In this document: piece by piece, positions 54,361 to 64,000 of the stretch
Numbering within the stretch: the first letter of the stretch is position 1
Layout: each line of letters opens with the position of its first letter
Assembly: GCA_032207245.1 (NCBI GenBank)
Contig: CM063498.1
Span: 90,132,138-90,196,137, forward strand
From: Pardosa pseudoannulata
Taxonomy: Eukaryota > Arthropoda > Arachnida > Araneae > Lycosidae
Direction: 5' to 3'
Length of the DNA: 64,000 nucleotides
Notes under the pieces: generated by a model
Told to the model about the DNA's origin: nothing
What the model saw: only the letters and a program-made list of their open reading frames with translations
The model's database searches: none
Position numbers and translations under genes: made by a program

Positions 54361-55150
54361 CGTTTTTAGTAGATTCGCCCTTTTTCTTTTGAGTTTTGGC
54401 CTCTTCCCTTACTTTTCGATGCATAATATCGGGTAGATATTACGGTCGCCTTTGTGAAATTTCAGGGCAATTTTATATAATAATTTTATTTTTTAATTTT
54501 CGTCCCCAGGTAGTCAAAGTATTTTTGGGAACAAAATGTTAAAAAAAAAGAAAAAAAAATAAATTTGGGGATTGTCTCCGAATTTTGAGGACGTATGATC
54601 ACCTTAACTGTTAATGATAAAACGCTTACCATCAAACGCAAATGGCAAAATATTTGCCTTTTTAATGGCTCATTTACGGTCACGTCACTACCCGCAAAAA
54701 TTCATCGTGACAAATGACGTCCCATTAACGCTTCGAGAATCGCCGCTGAACAGAGGGAGCATTGTATCGACTCCCGAAATTCGATGAAGATAAAACACCG
54801 GTAGCAAATGGGTCGTGTAATATTTTTGAAAACAAAAGCGGCTCTTCCATAACACAATAGCTTCCTGGTAGTTGGCTTTTTGTACATTTTCGTACCACCC
54901 CAAATCTGAGAAATGATAAATATAATTAAACTGTTTTGAAACCGTTTTATGTTTGAAACGGAAATATGCGTTGATTAACCTTCAGATATTTCGTTTCATT
55001 TTGTCCTATTTACACTGAGATATAAAAAAAAAGCCACGCTGCAAGACTTATAGGTATTTATTTTAACAATTTCAAAACGAAACATGGGAACAAAAAATTT
55101 CTTTACATAATGGTGCACTACTCACACGAATAGTTATTAGCAACTTTTAG
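54361..55150. other. no assignable gene
   Basis: Minus-strand ORFs at 54688-54903 (VLWKSRFCFQKYYTTH…) and 54486-54683 are open but unrecognised. The region is mostly unique in this window. Confidence 0.25.
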
Positions 55151-55158
55151 TTAATTAA

Positions 55159-55735
55159 CACATTGACGGACAGTAAAAACAAGTAAAGTTCGAAAATTAA
55201 CACTATGTTTTTGTAATTTTTAGAATACTAGAAGTATAATTTTACTCTTTCTACTAAAATGAACTTAATTTTCATTAATTCAGCACCTTTAATTAAGTTG
55301 CGGCTATAACCGTCATGGCGCCAGCGGACTCTATACTAAGTAATAGGACGATGGCGACTATAACAAAAAAAAATTAAAAACATAAATGACAGGTTTAATG
55401 AGTCAAATAATCAATTGTTTGTGTGCAACGAAGTATTTTGGGGAGTTTTACAAGACATGTTAATTCATAATCAAACAAAAAAAAAGAAATGATAAAAAAA
55501 ATTATTATAATTTTAAAATTATTACACATTATTTTCGGCCTGAAACGAATTTCAACCTAAAAAATTGTTTCCAAAACACGACACTAGGCTTCTACTTGTA
55601 CGCCGGTAAATGCACATTTCTGCCGCTATAGCCGTAGTGTCTAAAAACGACTGTTTCATTTTAGACGGCTATTGCCGTCATGCCACATAGTGAACTTTGC
55701 TTTGACGGCTATAGACGCAAGTGATCGTCAATGTG
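55159..55735 (+). mobile_element. TTAA MITE, family C, copy 2
   Basis: TTAA at 55155-55158 and 55736-55739. It starts CACATTGACGGACAGT and ends GTGATCGTCAATGTG. It aligns with 38610-39135 throughout, including aagttgcggctataaccgtc and atatgaac-type ends. Confidence 0.82.
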
Positions 55736-55767
55736 TTAATTTGCATACAATTAAGAAACAAATAAGG

Positions 55768-55935
55768 TTTGGTTTGGAGTACTACGGTCTAACTACACGA
55801 GGACTAAAGAGACCGGAACCCACTGCTTAAAGCCGACTCAGAATGGCTACGAACATCCATGCCCTCAGCGGAATTCGAGCCCGTGAACTCTAGTACCGAA
55901 GAGCAGCGCTCTACCATACGGACATCGTTCTACTG
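55768..55935 (-). mobile_element. SINE S1, antisense (same insertion as 39165)
   Basis: Same site, orientation and flanks as 39165-39335, with about ten differences in the first 100 bases. Confidence 0.85.
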
Positions 55936-56149
55936 AAGCAAATATGAAAACATATCTAATTAAATCTGCAATTCTGTAATGAGGAATTTTCACGTTTTCT
56001 AATTTTGATTTTAAAGACAACAGATTTGACAAAAAAGTAAGCAGGACAGTAGCTATTTTTCTTTCATTTGGGGGCCTAATGAGTGATTTCTAATGGGTTT
56101 TATAGCGGACTCTTTAACGTCTTTCAAAAATGATACTTTTTCTCCGCCG

Positions 56150-56170
56150 AGTTTGTGACGTCATCGTTCA
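56150..56170 (+). promoter_or_regulatory. CRE-like motif 100 bp upstream of the THAP start codon
   Basis: TTGTGACGTCATCG contains TGACGTCA. The deleted copy has the variant TGACATCA in the same place. Confidence 0.4.
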
Positions 56171-56266
56171 TGTAGACACCGATCGCCTATGCTGTTTACA
56201 GGATAAAAGGGGACTTTTAAATTTGTTTTTGTGTAAAGTATCGCATATAATAGAAATTTTTTTGTT

Positions 56267-56475
56267 ATGTCTGGCATTAAAAAATCATACTCTAAATATT
56301 GTATTGTGCCACTCTGTAAAAATACAACAACTAATTGCAATGAGAAGATATTTTTCAGCGTCCCGAAAGACCCACATACACGTAAAATCTGGACAACTGC
56401 GATGAAAAGGGATGAGAAATTAAACCCCAAATTATCATATAAATCATCTTTATAGGTTTGTGAAGACCATTTCTC
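56267..56475 (+). pseudogene. THAP zinc-finger exon with one stop
   Basis: The ATG at 56267 begins MSGIKKSYSKYCIVPLCKN. The C2CH zinc-binding pattern is complete: the Cys pair in CIVPLC, then about 45 residues (…FFSVPKDPHTRKIWTTAMKR…), then C-x2-H in VCEDHFS. The W after DPHTRK is also a THAP landmark. A TAG codon stands just before the VCEDHFS, where the family has an aromatic or small residue, so the frame is interrupted. Immediately after CEDHFS is a good donor, TCG|GTAAGTAAATG (56475/56476), the usual place for an intron after a THAP exon. No downstream exon could be identified. It is either a dead transposon protein or a decayed host paralogue; the repeat copy favours the former. Confidence 0.7.
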
Positions 56476-57030
56476 GGTAAGTAAATGCTTGCTTTTGTTT
56501 AAATATTACTAATTTAGAACAATTAAAGTATATAAAAATACATCTATACCTTTAAAAGGATTGTTGATTAACCACTGCTATTTAACTTTTAAAACTGCTA
56601 ATTTTCGAGTATTATCACAGAGTTCAAGTACAATAAATATTTTATAAAGCATATAAATATCGAAAACATATAAATATCTAAAGCATATAATTATCTAATA
56701 AATAACTCGGGGTAGGGGAAGGTTATGTATTTTCAAGGTATTATAAATATTTTCTTCAGAGATGCATACTTTCTTATGTATCAAATCACAGTGATATTTT
56801 TCGGTTAAATTGGTGACTAATTTGAAAAAAGTATAATATTTTTAAAATACTTAATAATGATATTACTTTGAAAATTAAATTTAATTTCAGAAATTTTATA
56901 CATTTTTTAATTTGACATTAATATTAAAGGCAATAAAATTGTATTGCTATTTAAAAATGTATAAATAATTAAGTAAAGCCGTTTAAAGATTTTAAATTTC
57001 TTTTCATCATATTTAAAATATATAAGAATT

Positions 57031-57105
57031 GGTTTGGTTTTGGTTTGGTTTTGGAGTGTGCTACGGTCTACTTTTTGCAACACGAAGGCTAATGAGACCG
57101 GTCTC
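57031..57105 (-). mobile_element. SINE S1, 3' scrap
   Basis: GGTTTTGGAGTGTGCTACGG and ...tctactttttgcaacacgaaggctaatgagaccgg; only the tail is present, inserted in the THAP element. Confidence 0.65.
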
Positions 57106-57804
57106 ACAATAAATACCTCCTCTAATTTTTATTTTAATATTACATCCGTCTCTATTTATAAAAAACGATGCTACTACAAATATGTGTGTATATGATATAT
57201 GTATATTTATTTGACTTGTTTGTGTTTACAAACAAAAGAGCAGTGTTTAGCATGAATAAAGTATTAATATATGTTAAGTAAAATTGGAAAAAAATATAAA
57301 TGATTTTATATACTTTTGGGTTTTAGTTCCTCGTATTTCTGCTCCCATAAAATCCGGGTTTTTTACCAAAGAAAACATTGACATGCTGTCAATTTTCGGG
57401 AGGTTGTCTGATTGTCCTTTGGTAAATCCAGGTAGAAGAGACATTTATGACAAATTGAGATAACTAAGCTATCTATGTAGATCGATAAAATAAACCTTCA
57501 GGTTTAAATAAAAATAAATTTTGATAGCTAGAAAATTTCAGGAACTTGCAAAAACAAAATCGGAAAATAGTGCGCGCTTAAAAGAAATACAAAAATATTG
57601 GTCTGCATGAACGATGACATCACAACCAATCACGGAGCGTTTTAATGTCACGTGATTTTCGCTTAACTTTAAAATTAATTTTTTAAATGATGTCCCAGTT
57701 TTTTTACATTTTTGAGAACATTTTTGGAATCTACGAGTCAGAAATTATCAGAAAAACACTAAGTTGTTCGAATCCCCCACATGTGCAAATTCCTCATTAC
57801 AGAT

Positions 57805-58010
57805 TTAATGCATAGCGCAATAGTATTATAGAGTCGTTTCACATGATTTTCAGAACTTTCATTGCTCCAAACATTGTAAATATTTGTTTCTAGTTCTGGC
57901 AAAGTTGTAGGCTTCACATTTTGATTTCCTCCTCACTCCATTAATAAAAACCGGACAATTTCTATAAGATTAAGATCTAGACAAGAGGTATTCAACCTTT
58001 AACACTTTAA
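57805..58010 (-). pseudogene. Tc1-type transposase C-terminal remnant, copy 2
   Basis: Same sequence as 39555-39765 with small changes: the minus strand keeps LDLNLIEIVRFLLME, NQNVKPTTL and ELETNIYNVW-like words. The copy has lost the final GTATCCGTCATTGTG-TTAA end seen at 39810-39827. Confidence 0.6.
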
Positions 58011-58149
58011 GAAATCCTTGAGCTTATCGTTTTGTTGAATAAACCTCTTGATAAAAGAGCAGAAAAAAATAGGATATAAAAGCTTTATCCTATTCAAATT
58101 TACAAAATTATTATTGCATCTTTATTTTATCACAGCACACATATCTTAA

Positions 58150-58943
58150 CCCTTTGACAGTTTCATTTTTTTCCAGAATTCGGTAAAAAAAAAAAAATGT
58201 CACATTTTTTATTGCATTTTTTGTTCATTTTACATTTTTAAGTAAAGATATGTTATTAAGATTAACATTTCTAATATTTTTAAGCATTTATTACATCTTT
58301 TTTTCTTTCTATGAAAGCGTCATCGAACTGAAGTTTACCTTTAGTGTCATCGATATCCAAGTTAATTTTTGGAATTCCAGTGAAAGCAAATCTAGGAGGC
58401 GGATCCGAAGGATTATCACAATTAATTGAAAAAAATTGTCTTGCTTGATTGGTTTCACCTGTACTACTATCAGAGTCACTACTATCTAGGTTATCTAGTA
58501 AACTTTCGTTACTATCATTTTCAGATAATTCAGTTTCTGATTCCGAGTCACAGTTCAAATCACAAGAAATTAGCTCCATACGCTCTGAATTATCCATTAT
58601 TTAAAAATAAAAATATATTATTCAACTCTTACATCAATAAAATTATCAGGCGGTTAGTAAAATATAACCAGAAAGCTATACGCTGAAAGATAACAATTCA
58701 TCCTTTGATACAAAACATGCGAAAAAAACCGTGGTTTTGAACCAATCAGAGTAGAAAATACAATAAACTGCAAACTATCATTTACTGGACATCTATACGA
58801 ATAATTTGTTACTAAAATTGGAAAAAATACGGCCGAAACAGTGCAAGCGAAATAGAAATCAGATTGCCCGTACGCCGTACGGGCAAATCAGTAAAGGCCC
58901 GAAAGCTGTTCCCGTGCGGCATACGAGCAAAACAGGAAAGGGG
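58150..58943 (-). mobile_element. piggyBac-type element, family D, deleted copy
   Basis: TTAA lies at 58146-58149 and 58944-58947. On the minus strand the start is CCCCTTTCCTGTTTTGC and the far end CCCTTTGACAGTTTC (complement), an imperfect inverted repeat of CCC type. Its first 200 bp match the end at 35800-35972. It contains the first 105 codons of a transposase, so the rest has been deleted. Confidence 0.7.
58280..58597 (-). pseudogene. piggyBac-type transposase, N-terminal fragment
   Basis: It begins at the ATG of MDNSERMELISCDLNCDSES at 58597, about 350 bp inside the element end. The first 60 residues are rich in Asp, Glu and Ser (…ESLLDNLDSSDSDSSTGE…), as in the disordered N-terminus of many piggyBac transposases. 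Then PPRFAFTGIPKINLDIDD occurs, the conserved F.G.PG/K-x-N-type entry to the catalytic domain. The frame ends KKDVINA soon after. No stop interrupts it. The DDD core and Cys-rich tail are absent. The link to piggyBac rests on the acidic start, the FTG motif and the TTAA ends together. Confidence 0.65.
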
Positions 58944-58947
58944 TTAA

Positions 58948-59245
58948 TAAGATATAGAATGGTACGGTAGTTAATAAGAATTTTTTCGGGAGTGAGGAGG
59001 TTCTAAAAGATACTCTATGAATAAGTAATAAAAAGGAAATAGTTTTTTAAATTATAACAAATTAATAAAAATAGCAAAATAACACTCTCACTTGTACGCT
59101 TGTTTTTGACTGTATGTAACAAAAGGGACGATGTTATCAGAATTAATATGTTCGGTTTAGTAGTTCATTATATAAGCCCAAATTCAAGTCAAAGCGTATC
59201 TCTCGTATTTCACTTTTGGTCCTTAAATTTGCGGAACTAAGCAAG
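58948..59245. other. gene-free stretch
   Basis: AT-rich; nothing recognised. Confidence 0.3.
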
Positions 59246-59406
59246 TTTCGGGTTTGGTTTGGAGCAATACGGTCTACTTTTGCAAATATGAGGGCTAATG
59301 AGACCAGGACTACTTAAAGACGATTTCGAACGTCTGCGAACACTCATGCCTATATGGGATTGCAATCTTCCAGAGATCGTGAGTTCTAATCCCACTGTGT
59401 CATGTG
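59246..59406. mobile_element. SINE S1 with its head inverted
   Basis: 59246-59345 is S1 tail and body in antisense (ggtttggtttggagcaatacgg...gcgaacactcatgcc). But 59356-59406 (gggattgcaatcttccagag, gtgagttctaatcccactgt) is S1 head in the sense direction. The two parts face each other, so this is either two partial SINEs or one whose head was inverted. Confidence 0.55.
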
Positions 59407-59573
59407 AAAATTTTTTCATGTCCCTTCTTTACGTATTTCCCTTGTGTGTTGTATATTTTTACCTACATTTTGCGCCTTTTTTTTTCGCATATTGCTCCTT
59501 GCAGGTGCAACTCTATCTGTTTTCTCACGATAGCAGCCTTTCTCTTCAAACAGAACCGCCCTCGGTCTGGGCA

Positions 59574-59825
59574 GTGCCCGATTAAGATACTTTTGTACCC
59601 AGGGCACAATCCAATTTTTGTGCCCTCCACCCCCATGCAAATTTATAGAGACAAGTTATATCATCATTACAGTCAAATAAAAATTATAACATTGAATTAG
59701 CAAACAAATTAGCATTAAAGTAATATTCAAAATCAAAAACACCAAATTTTCATTTTACGTAATCATTACTATTTCTGTTTAGCCATGCTTTTAGCATTAA
59801 GGATTTTTAAGGACCTACCATACGC
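59574..59825 (+). repeat. dispersed repeat DR1, copy 2
   Basis: Matches 15190-15465: GCCCGATTAAGATACTTTTG, ...tgtgccctccacccccatgc..., ...aatattcaaaatcaaaaacacc.... Confidence 0.75.
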
Positions 59826-60199
59826 TGTAACACAAAGGGTCGGCTTTATTCCAAATAATCCAGAAGCGTAGTCATCTTCGGTATCAGGCAAGGAGATGCA
59901 AAATGAACGAAGACTAATAAGTGGAGTAGTGTGTCTCGGTTGATGTAGTTGAAGCACGTGACTTTTACGAAATGAGATTTTATTTTATCCATAAACTATT
60001 TATTTTTATTTAACAATCAAACATAGGCTGTCATATGAAATTTTTTTCAGCTTGAAATGTGATATGTCCCATTAAAAAACATTTTTGCAGTCATCGTAGC
60101 TGTCCCAATACAAATATCAATTCTAATCAAGTTAAATGAACATTAATTTTCTTTACAGAGTTCAAAGAAAGCTGTCATAACAAATATTTTTTTTTATTT
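59826..60199. other. gene-free stretch
   Basis: No element recognised. Confidence 0.3.
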
Positions 60200-61060
60200 C
60201 CTTTTAAATAAACAGCGAAATCTCCTATTCCTTAGCCAAGTCTGACCATAAATATTTTGCATATTCCACATTTCTTCCGTTTATATCAAGTTGAGCAAAG
60301 CTTTTCAGGTTTTAATGTCAGCAAAAACAATTTTGAATCACTTTTTAATATTCCCACACTATTTTCATTTGTGGTTTTTTTCCTTCCTTTCCTAAAAAAT
60401 GGCAACTATACCTTGCAATATAACTTTGTACTAAATGAACTAGCATTGCCAAGATGCTTTACAAATTAATGCGTAAAAACTTTTACTAAGCATTGCAAAA
60501 CTACCTAACAAATGGATGCAGTTCTTTTTTTTTTTTTTTTATGGAAAACCTCAAAATTATTTTCTTCTGATCAAGATATTTACAAAAGAAATAGAAATGT
60601 TACCTAGCAAACATCAAATACCTTTATTATTACTATATTCAAGACTTGTTTCCTTTGCATACTTTATGAACATTGCATTCATACATTACATTACGAACTG
60701 TACGCAATATTAGTTAAAGCGTAAAAACTTTGTTGTAAAAGAAAACCCTTTAAATGACAAATCAATTAATTAAAAAAGACGTTTGTCAGCATTTAAAATG
60801 ATTTTACCCTCTTAATACCTGAACTTCCTTAAATACCTTCTTTCGTTTATAACAAGCTGAACAAAGCAATTCAAGTTTTAAAGTCAGAAAAAAAAAACAA
60901 ATTCTAATATTCCCACACTACTTTCATTCATGATTGTTTACTTCTATTGAAAAAAAAATGGCAACTGTTCTCTGCAATATAGCTTTGTTCCAAACGAACT
61001 AAGCATTGCCAAGATGTTTTACAAATTAATGCGTAAAAACTTTAATCCCTAAATAACTAA
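60200..61060 (+). repeat. DR3/DR4 mosaic
   Basis: Alternating DR4-like (…ttcgtttataacaagctgaacaaagc…, 60840; …ccgtttatatcaagttgagcaaagc…, 60275) and DR3-like words (…gccaagatgctttacaaattaatgcgtaaaaac…, 60450; …gccaagatgttttacaaattaatgcg…, 61006). Together they suggest a tandem unit of roughly 560 bp that contains both. Confidence 0.65.
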
Positions 61061-61359
61061 TATACTAATAACTAAATAAAAACCCTAAATCATTAATAAA
61101 TATTTAACTTTATAAAAATTATTTAGTTTTGTAACATAAATAATTATTTAAAATAAAATCACAAAATAGGTACACCGAATGAAAACTAACACTACTCAAC
61201 TGTTAAATAACTTTTAAAGTTTGTAAATTAGAAACTATTATTTTAAATTAAATATTTGTGAAATTAAATGAAATATCACTAATACAAGAACAGAATTATC
61301 ACGTATTTTTTTTATTTTTGTTTCAAGAAAACTGTAGAAACTTTGGATTGCTTCCCCTC
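61061..61359. other. AT-rich filler
   Basis: No element recognised. Confidence 0.3.
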
Positions 61360-61675
61360 CTTAGCCATGTCTAACGATAAATCTTTTGTCTATTCGTTAT
61401 TTCCTTTGTTTATATCAAACCGAACAAAGCTTTTCGAGTTTTAAAAAGTCAGCAAAAAATTCTAAAGCATCTTTTTATATTCCCACACTACTTTCATTTA
61501 TGTTTTCTTTCTTTCTTTTTCAAAAAAAAATGGCAACTCTAAATGTTTTTATTGACTGTGGCGTCTAAGTAATGGCTGTTTCCAAAATACTATTACAAAA
61601 ATATTATTTTATGGTAGTGTTGGGAATGTTATTATACCATTAAATCGTCCAGTAATAGATTATAAAAAATACTTA
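61360..61675 (+). repeat. dispersed repeat DR4, copy 2
   Basis: Partner of 48020-48335 in the same orientation. Confidence 0.75.
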
Positions 61676-62310
61676 CTCTCCTAACTGCGTCTTTGAAATT
61701 TTATTCTTTCATTTCTTCTAGTATGGTTCAAAGTTATTTTTGGAAGTTTTTAAGATACATTTTGCATTATGTCATTTTATTACCAAGAGTTGAGTTATTT
61801 TGTCGCTTTATGAGTTAGATAATGTTATTAGATATTTAAGTTGAGGGATAAAACGAATTATTTAGGTTTCTGAACATCCAAGTTAAAATAAACGTTTAAG
61901 CATATTTATCGTTGGTGTAAAGTGAATTATCTTTTCCTTCAAAACAACTGGATCGCAGAATATGCGTAAAAAAACTAGTATTCAATTATGCTATTTAAAA
62001 AATAAAAAATGTTGCTCAATAGAAGTATTCCTTCATCTATATTTCATTACTATTGCATATCTTTTACATAACTCTGCTATCAACACTAGTTATTAAATTT
62101 GATCGCCAAATTTTCAGATTTCAAACACGGTTTCCCAATTTCATTTATATACTGTTTTACATGTGGCTTTAACTCTAGATCTCTTCTCCATCTTACTCTC
62201 ACGTTGTCACCAAAACACTTTTTTCTAACAGAATGAAGAGGAATAAATAAATTATAATCCCTCATATAACACCCTCATAAAGGGATGTGATATACGTTTA
62301 TTAATTTCAG
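61676..62310. other. gene-free stretch
   Basis: Unique AT-rich sequence ending in a possible splice acceptor. Confidence 0.3.
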
Positions 62311-62552
62311 GATTCAATGGTCATCTCATATAACCAAAACCCAACGATTGAACAAAGACAACAGATTACAAGCGAGAGCTTCATTAAGAATTTAATCCTA
62401 TTTAGAATTACATTGAAAGAGCGTAGAAACTTGATTCATTGGATCAACGGAGCAATTGGTTTACAAAATGGAAAGCTTGTACATCAAGTTTTAGGTGCGC
62501 GTTACACGAAAGATATAATTTTTCGCCATTTTTACTTTCTCGTATACGAAGT
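62311..62552 (+). CDS. candidate internal exon (unrecognised protein)
   Basis: It is bounded by ATTAATTTCAG| (62300-62310) and |GTAAGGAAAG (62553), plausible acceptor and donor. The frame DSMVISYNQNPTIEQRQQ, then SFIKNLILFRITLKERRN and INGAIGLQNGKLVHQVLGAR, is open throughout and balanced in composition. It stops only past the donor (TAA at 62554). Length 242 bp gives a phase shift of two. The peptide is helical and charged; I recognise no domain. It is the best host-exon candidate here, yet weak. Confidence 0.25.
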
Positions 62553-62864
62553 GTAAGGAAAGCATTGTAATCGTCCAAAACTTAGAGCTCGATATTTTAG
62601 TAGATCCAGGGCCCGACTTACAGAAATGGGGTCCCAGGTCAAGCCCATTCATGCGGGGCCGCCCTTACTCTGCTGTACACAGGTGGTGGCTACGGTGTGT
62701 TTGTTGTGATGAGGCGATTTAGATCAGTAATATAATTCATTAATTCATACGAGAAGTAAAATGCTTGGAATCTAAATTTCACCTCATCACATCTTTTGTA
62801 AGGGACAGAGGACCATAAATTATATTTTCAACGTATTTTTTCGTCTTGTGCGGTAGTCTCGGGT
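62553..62864. other. gene-free stretch
   Basis: Contains ...gggcccgacttacagaaatggggtcccagg..., a word similar to the DR1 start (gcccgactaagatac). Confidence 0.25.
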
Positions 62865-62929
62865 GGGGTTCTGATCCCAGTCCCAGATTCTAATCTGGGA
62901 CTGGGATCTGGAACTGGGATCAGAACCCC
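62865..62929. repeat. nested, mutually exclusive hairpins
   Basis: Outer stem: GGGGTTCTGATCCCAGT (62865-62881) with ACTGGGATCAGAACCCC (62913-62929), perfect over 17 bp. Inner stem: ATCCCAGTCCCAGATT (62874-62889) with AATCTGGGACTGGGAT (62892-62907), perfect over 16 bp with a 2-base loop. The stems share bases 62874-62881, so only one can form fully at a time. Confidence 0.92.
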
Positions 62930-62937
62930 GTCTCCGT

Positions 62938-63610
62938 ACATGACACTAAATAAGAATTTACCTTTGTGGAGTTATATTTATGAGTCCCTAAGGGACAGTG
63001 CCCAATTTGGAGGGATAAGGTGTTTCCACGTAGCGTTTTCAAGTCGGAGTTAAGAAGACCAATCAAATTTTTACAACTATCCCGATTGGATGAACAGAAG
63101 GAAGAGGGGACAAAGATGAAATTGATATAAAATAAGATAAGTCTAAAAAAGGCGGTGTTGAAGGTGTTGGAGAGTCGAGTCAAGTCGAAGGGAGCAGAGC
63201 AGTCGAGTCGAAAAGACAAGTCCGACTGTCAGAGTTCGAAGGTCGAGTGTTCGACAGAAAAGTGTTCAGAACTCGAGGACAGAGTACGGGGATCAAAGGA
63301 GTGGAGCCCAAGAAAGACCTCGATATCTTGCAACGACCAGAAGTTTCCAGCTCATCCGCTTTTCAGTATCACCCCGAGTTATATTAGAAAGCCCCGTACC
63401 AGCGGTGATACCGGAGTCCGCATTATCATCACATCAATCGAAAGGTATCTACAAGAGCTCCCAAGAGTACAGCCTTAGCACACCCAAAAATTACACAAAG
63501 GTACGCATTATTATACATATTTGAAATTGAGATTGGGTCCTCTCTCCTATATACGTAAAGTTAGCTAAGTGAAAGGAAGTTAATTTTGTCATATATTAAA
63601 GACCATATCA
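62938..63610 (+). mobile_element. LTR-like block (tentative)
   Basis: A TG start (tgacactaaataag) is followed by a GC-richer part with TATAAAATAAG at 63126 and then a purine-rich segment (…gtcgagtcaagtcgaagggagc…). A 107-codon ORF at 63155-63478 is rich in Ser and Lys and is probably chance in purine-rich DNA. A TATA box inside a non-coding GC-richer block resembles an LTR, but no second copy or target duplication was found. Confidence 0.3.
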
Positions 63611-63648
63611 CAAATTACCTTGTACTAAAATAAATCGGTCGAAACTCT

Positions 63649-63848
<200 letters not shown>

Positions 63849-64000
63849 TTGAATCAAAGGACAACCCTATGCAATTATTCCAATAGGTTTGGCCTAAGAT
63901 AAAATTAATCTTTAAAGAAACAACTTTACTATTCATAAATGCTTCCTTAAGCCCCTATTTATCTGAAAAATTAGCGCCTAGAGCATACGAATATATAAGT

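Larger units (their letters stand above)
55978..57797 (+). mobile_element. THAP-domain DNA element (family T1), longest copy
   Basis: Ends TGAGGAATTTTCACG and (complement) TGAGGAATTTGCACATG form a short inverted repeat. Further in, gtgacgtcatcgttcatgtagac at 56156 is mirrored by ctgcatgaacgatgacatcac at 57604. Inside lie a THAP-encoding exon (56267-56475), AT-rich filler and an S1 SINE scrap. A deleted copy sits at 25795-26214. THAP domains at the N-terminus of a transposon protein are known for P elements, but no P-type core is present here. Confidence 0.6.

Noticed and set aside
63155..63478. A 107-codon Ser/Lys-rich protein
   Set aside because: It lies in a purine-rich block with no motif, no splice context and LTR-like surroundings; chance is more likely.

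Overview
This window is eukaryotic, AT-rich and built largely from mobile DNA. It shows no bacterial gene organisation and no intact host gene that I can defend. The mixture points to an arthropod and, as inference, most likely an arachnid such as a spider. It contains a Tc1 element, several piggyBac-type families with TTAA targets, pogo/Tigger, Merlin, Helitron and THAP-domain elements. There are also non-LTR retrotransposons of the I/R1/LOA-like, jockey-like and RTE-like kinds, solo LTRs, at least two tRNA-headed SINE families and many long (TA)n tracts. I could not run a search, so the species is not established.

Layout. 1-4.2 kb: a piggyBac end, a palindromic MITE, a SINE split by a second palindrome, another SINE, a SINE with a perfect 13-bp target duplication, and a complete but dead Tc1 element. 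6-11.4 kb: an unclassified TIR element with an exact 8-bp target duplication, a THAP-exon remnant, two non-autonomous Helitrons and a duplicated unknown remnant. 13.3-20.6 kb: a 122-bp minisatellite, a third Helitron, a 0.5-kb (TA)n tract, and a SINE whose tail runs into a higher-order tandem array of three monomers. 21-30 kb: a SINE split by an LTR, paired piggyBac-type MITEs in inverted orientation, a 0.5-kb inverted repeat partner of 15.6-16.1 kb, a deleted THAP element and a pogo/Tigger derivative. 31-36 kb: pogo ends, microsatellites and the largest coding remnant, a 5'-truncated LINE with reverse transcriptase and RNase H. 38.6-41.7 kb: a composite TTAA element, a jockey-type LINE tail and the C-terminal end of a piggyBac transposase. 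44-49.7 kb: pogo, two opposed Merlin copies, dispersed repeats and a tandem SINE-like trimer. 51-58.9 kb: a transposase pseudogene split by an RTE-like LINE, a textbook solo LTR with a 5-bp target duplication, a second copy of the 38.6-39.8 kb composite carrying a THAP element, and a piggyBac remnant with an acidic N-terminus. 59-64 kb: SINE and dispersed repeats, a candidate exon, a bistable hairpin and an LTR-like block.

How the parts relate. Every recognisable transposase or reverse transcriptase is broken by stops, frameshifts or truncation, so none looks active here. The order of events can be read from nesting: SINEs are targets of LTRs and MITEs, LTR sequence lies inside a THAP remnant, and a LINE sits inside a transposase. 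The two best host-exon candidates are short ORFs bounded by splice-like signals at 4829-4966 and 62311-62552, and both are weak. No single new system is evident. The most unusual structures are the SINE-seeded higher-order array, the SINE-like trimer, and several THAP remnants that each carry a TGACGTCA-like motif.
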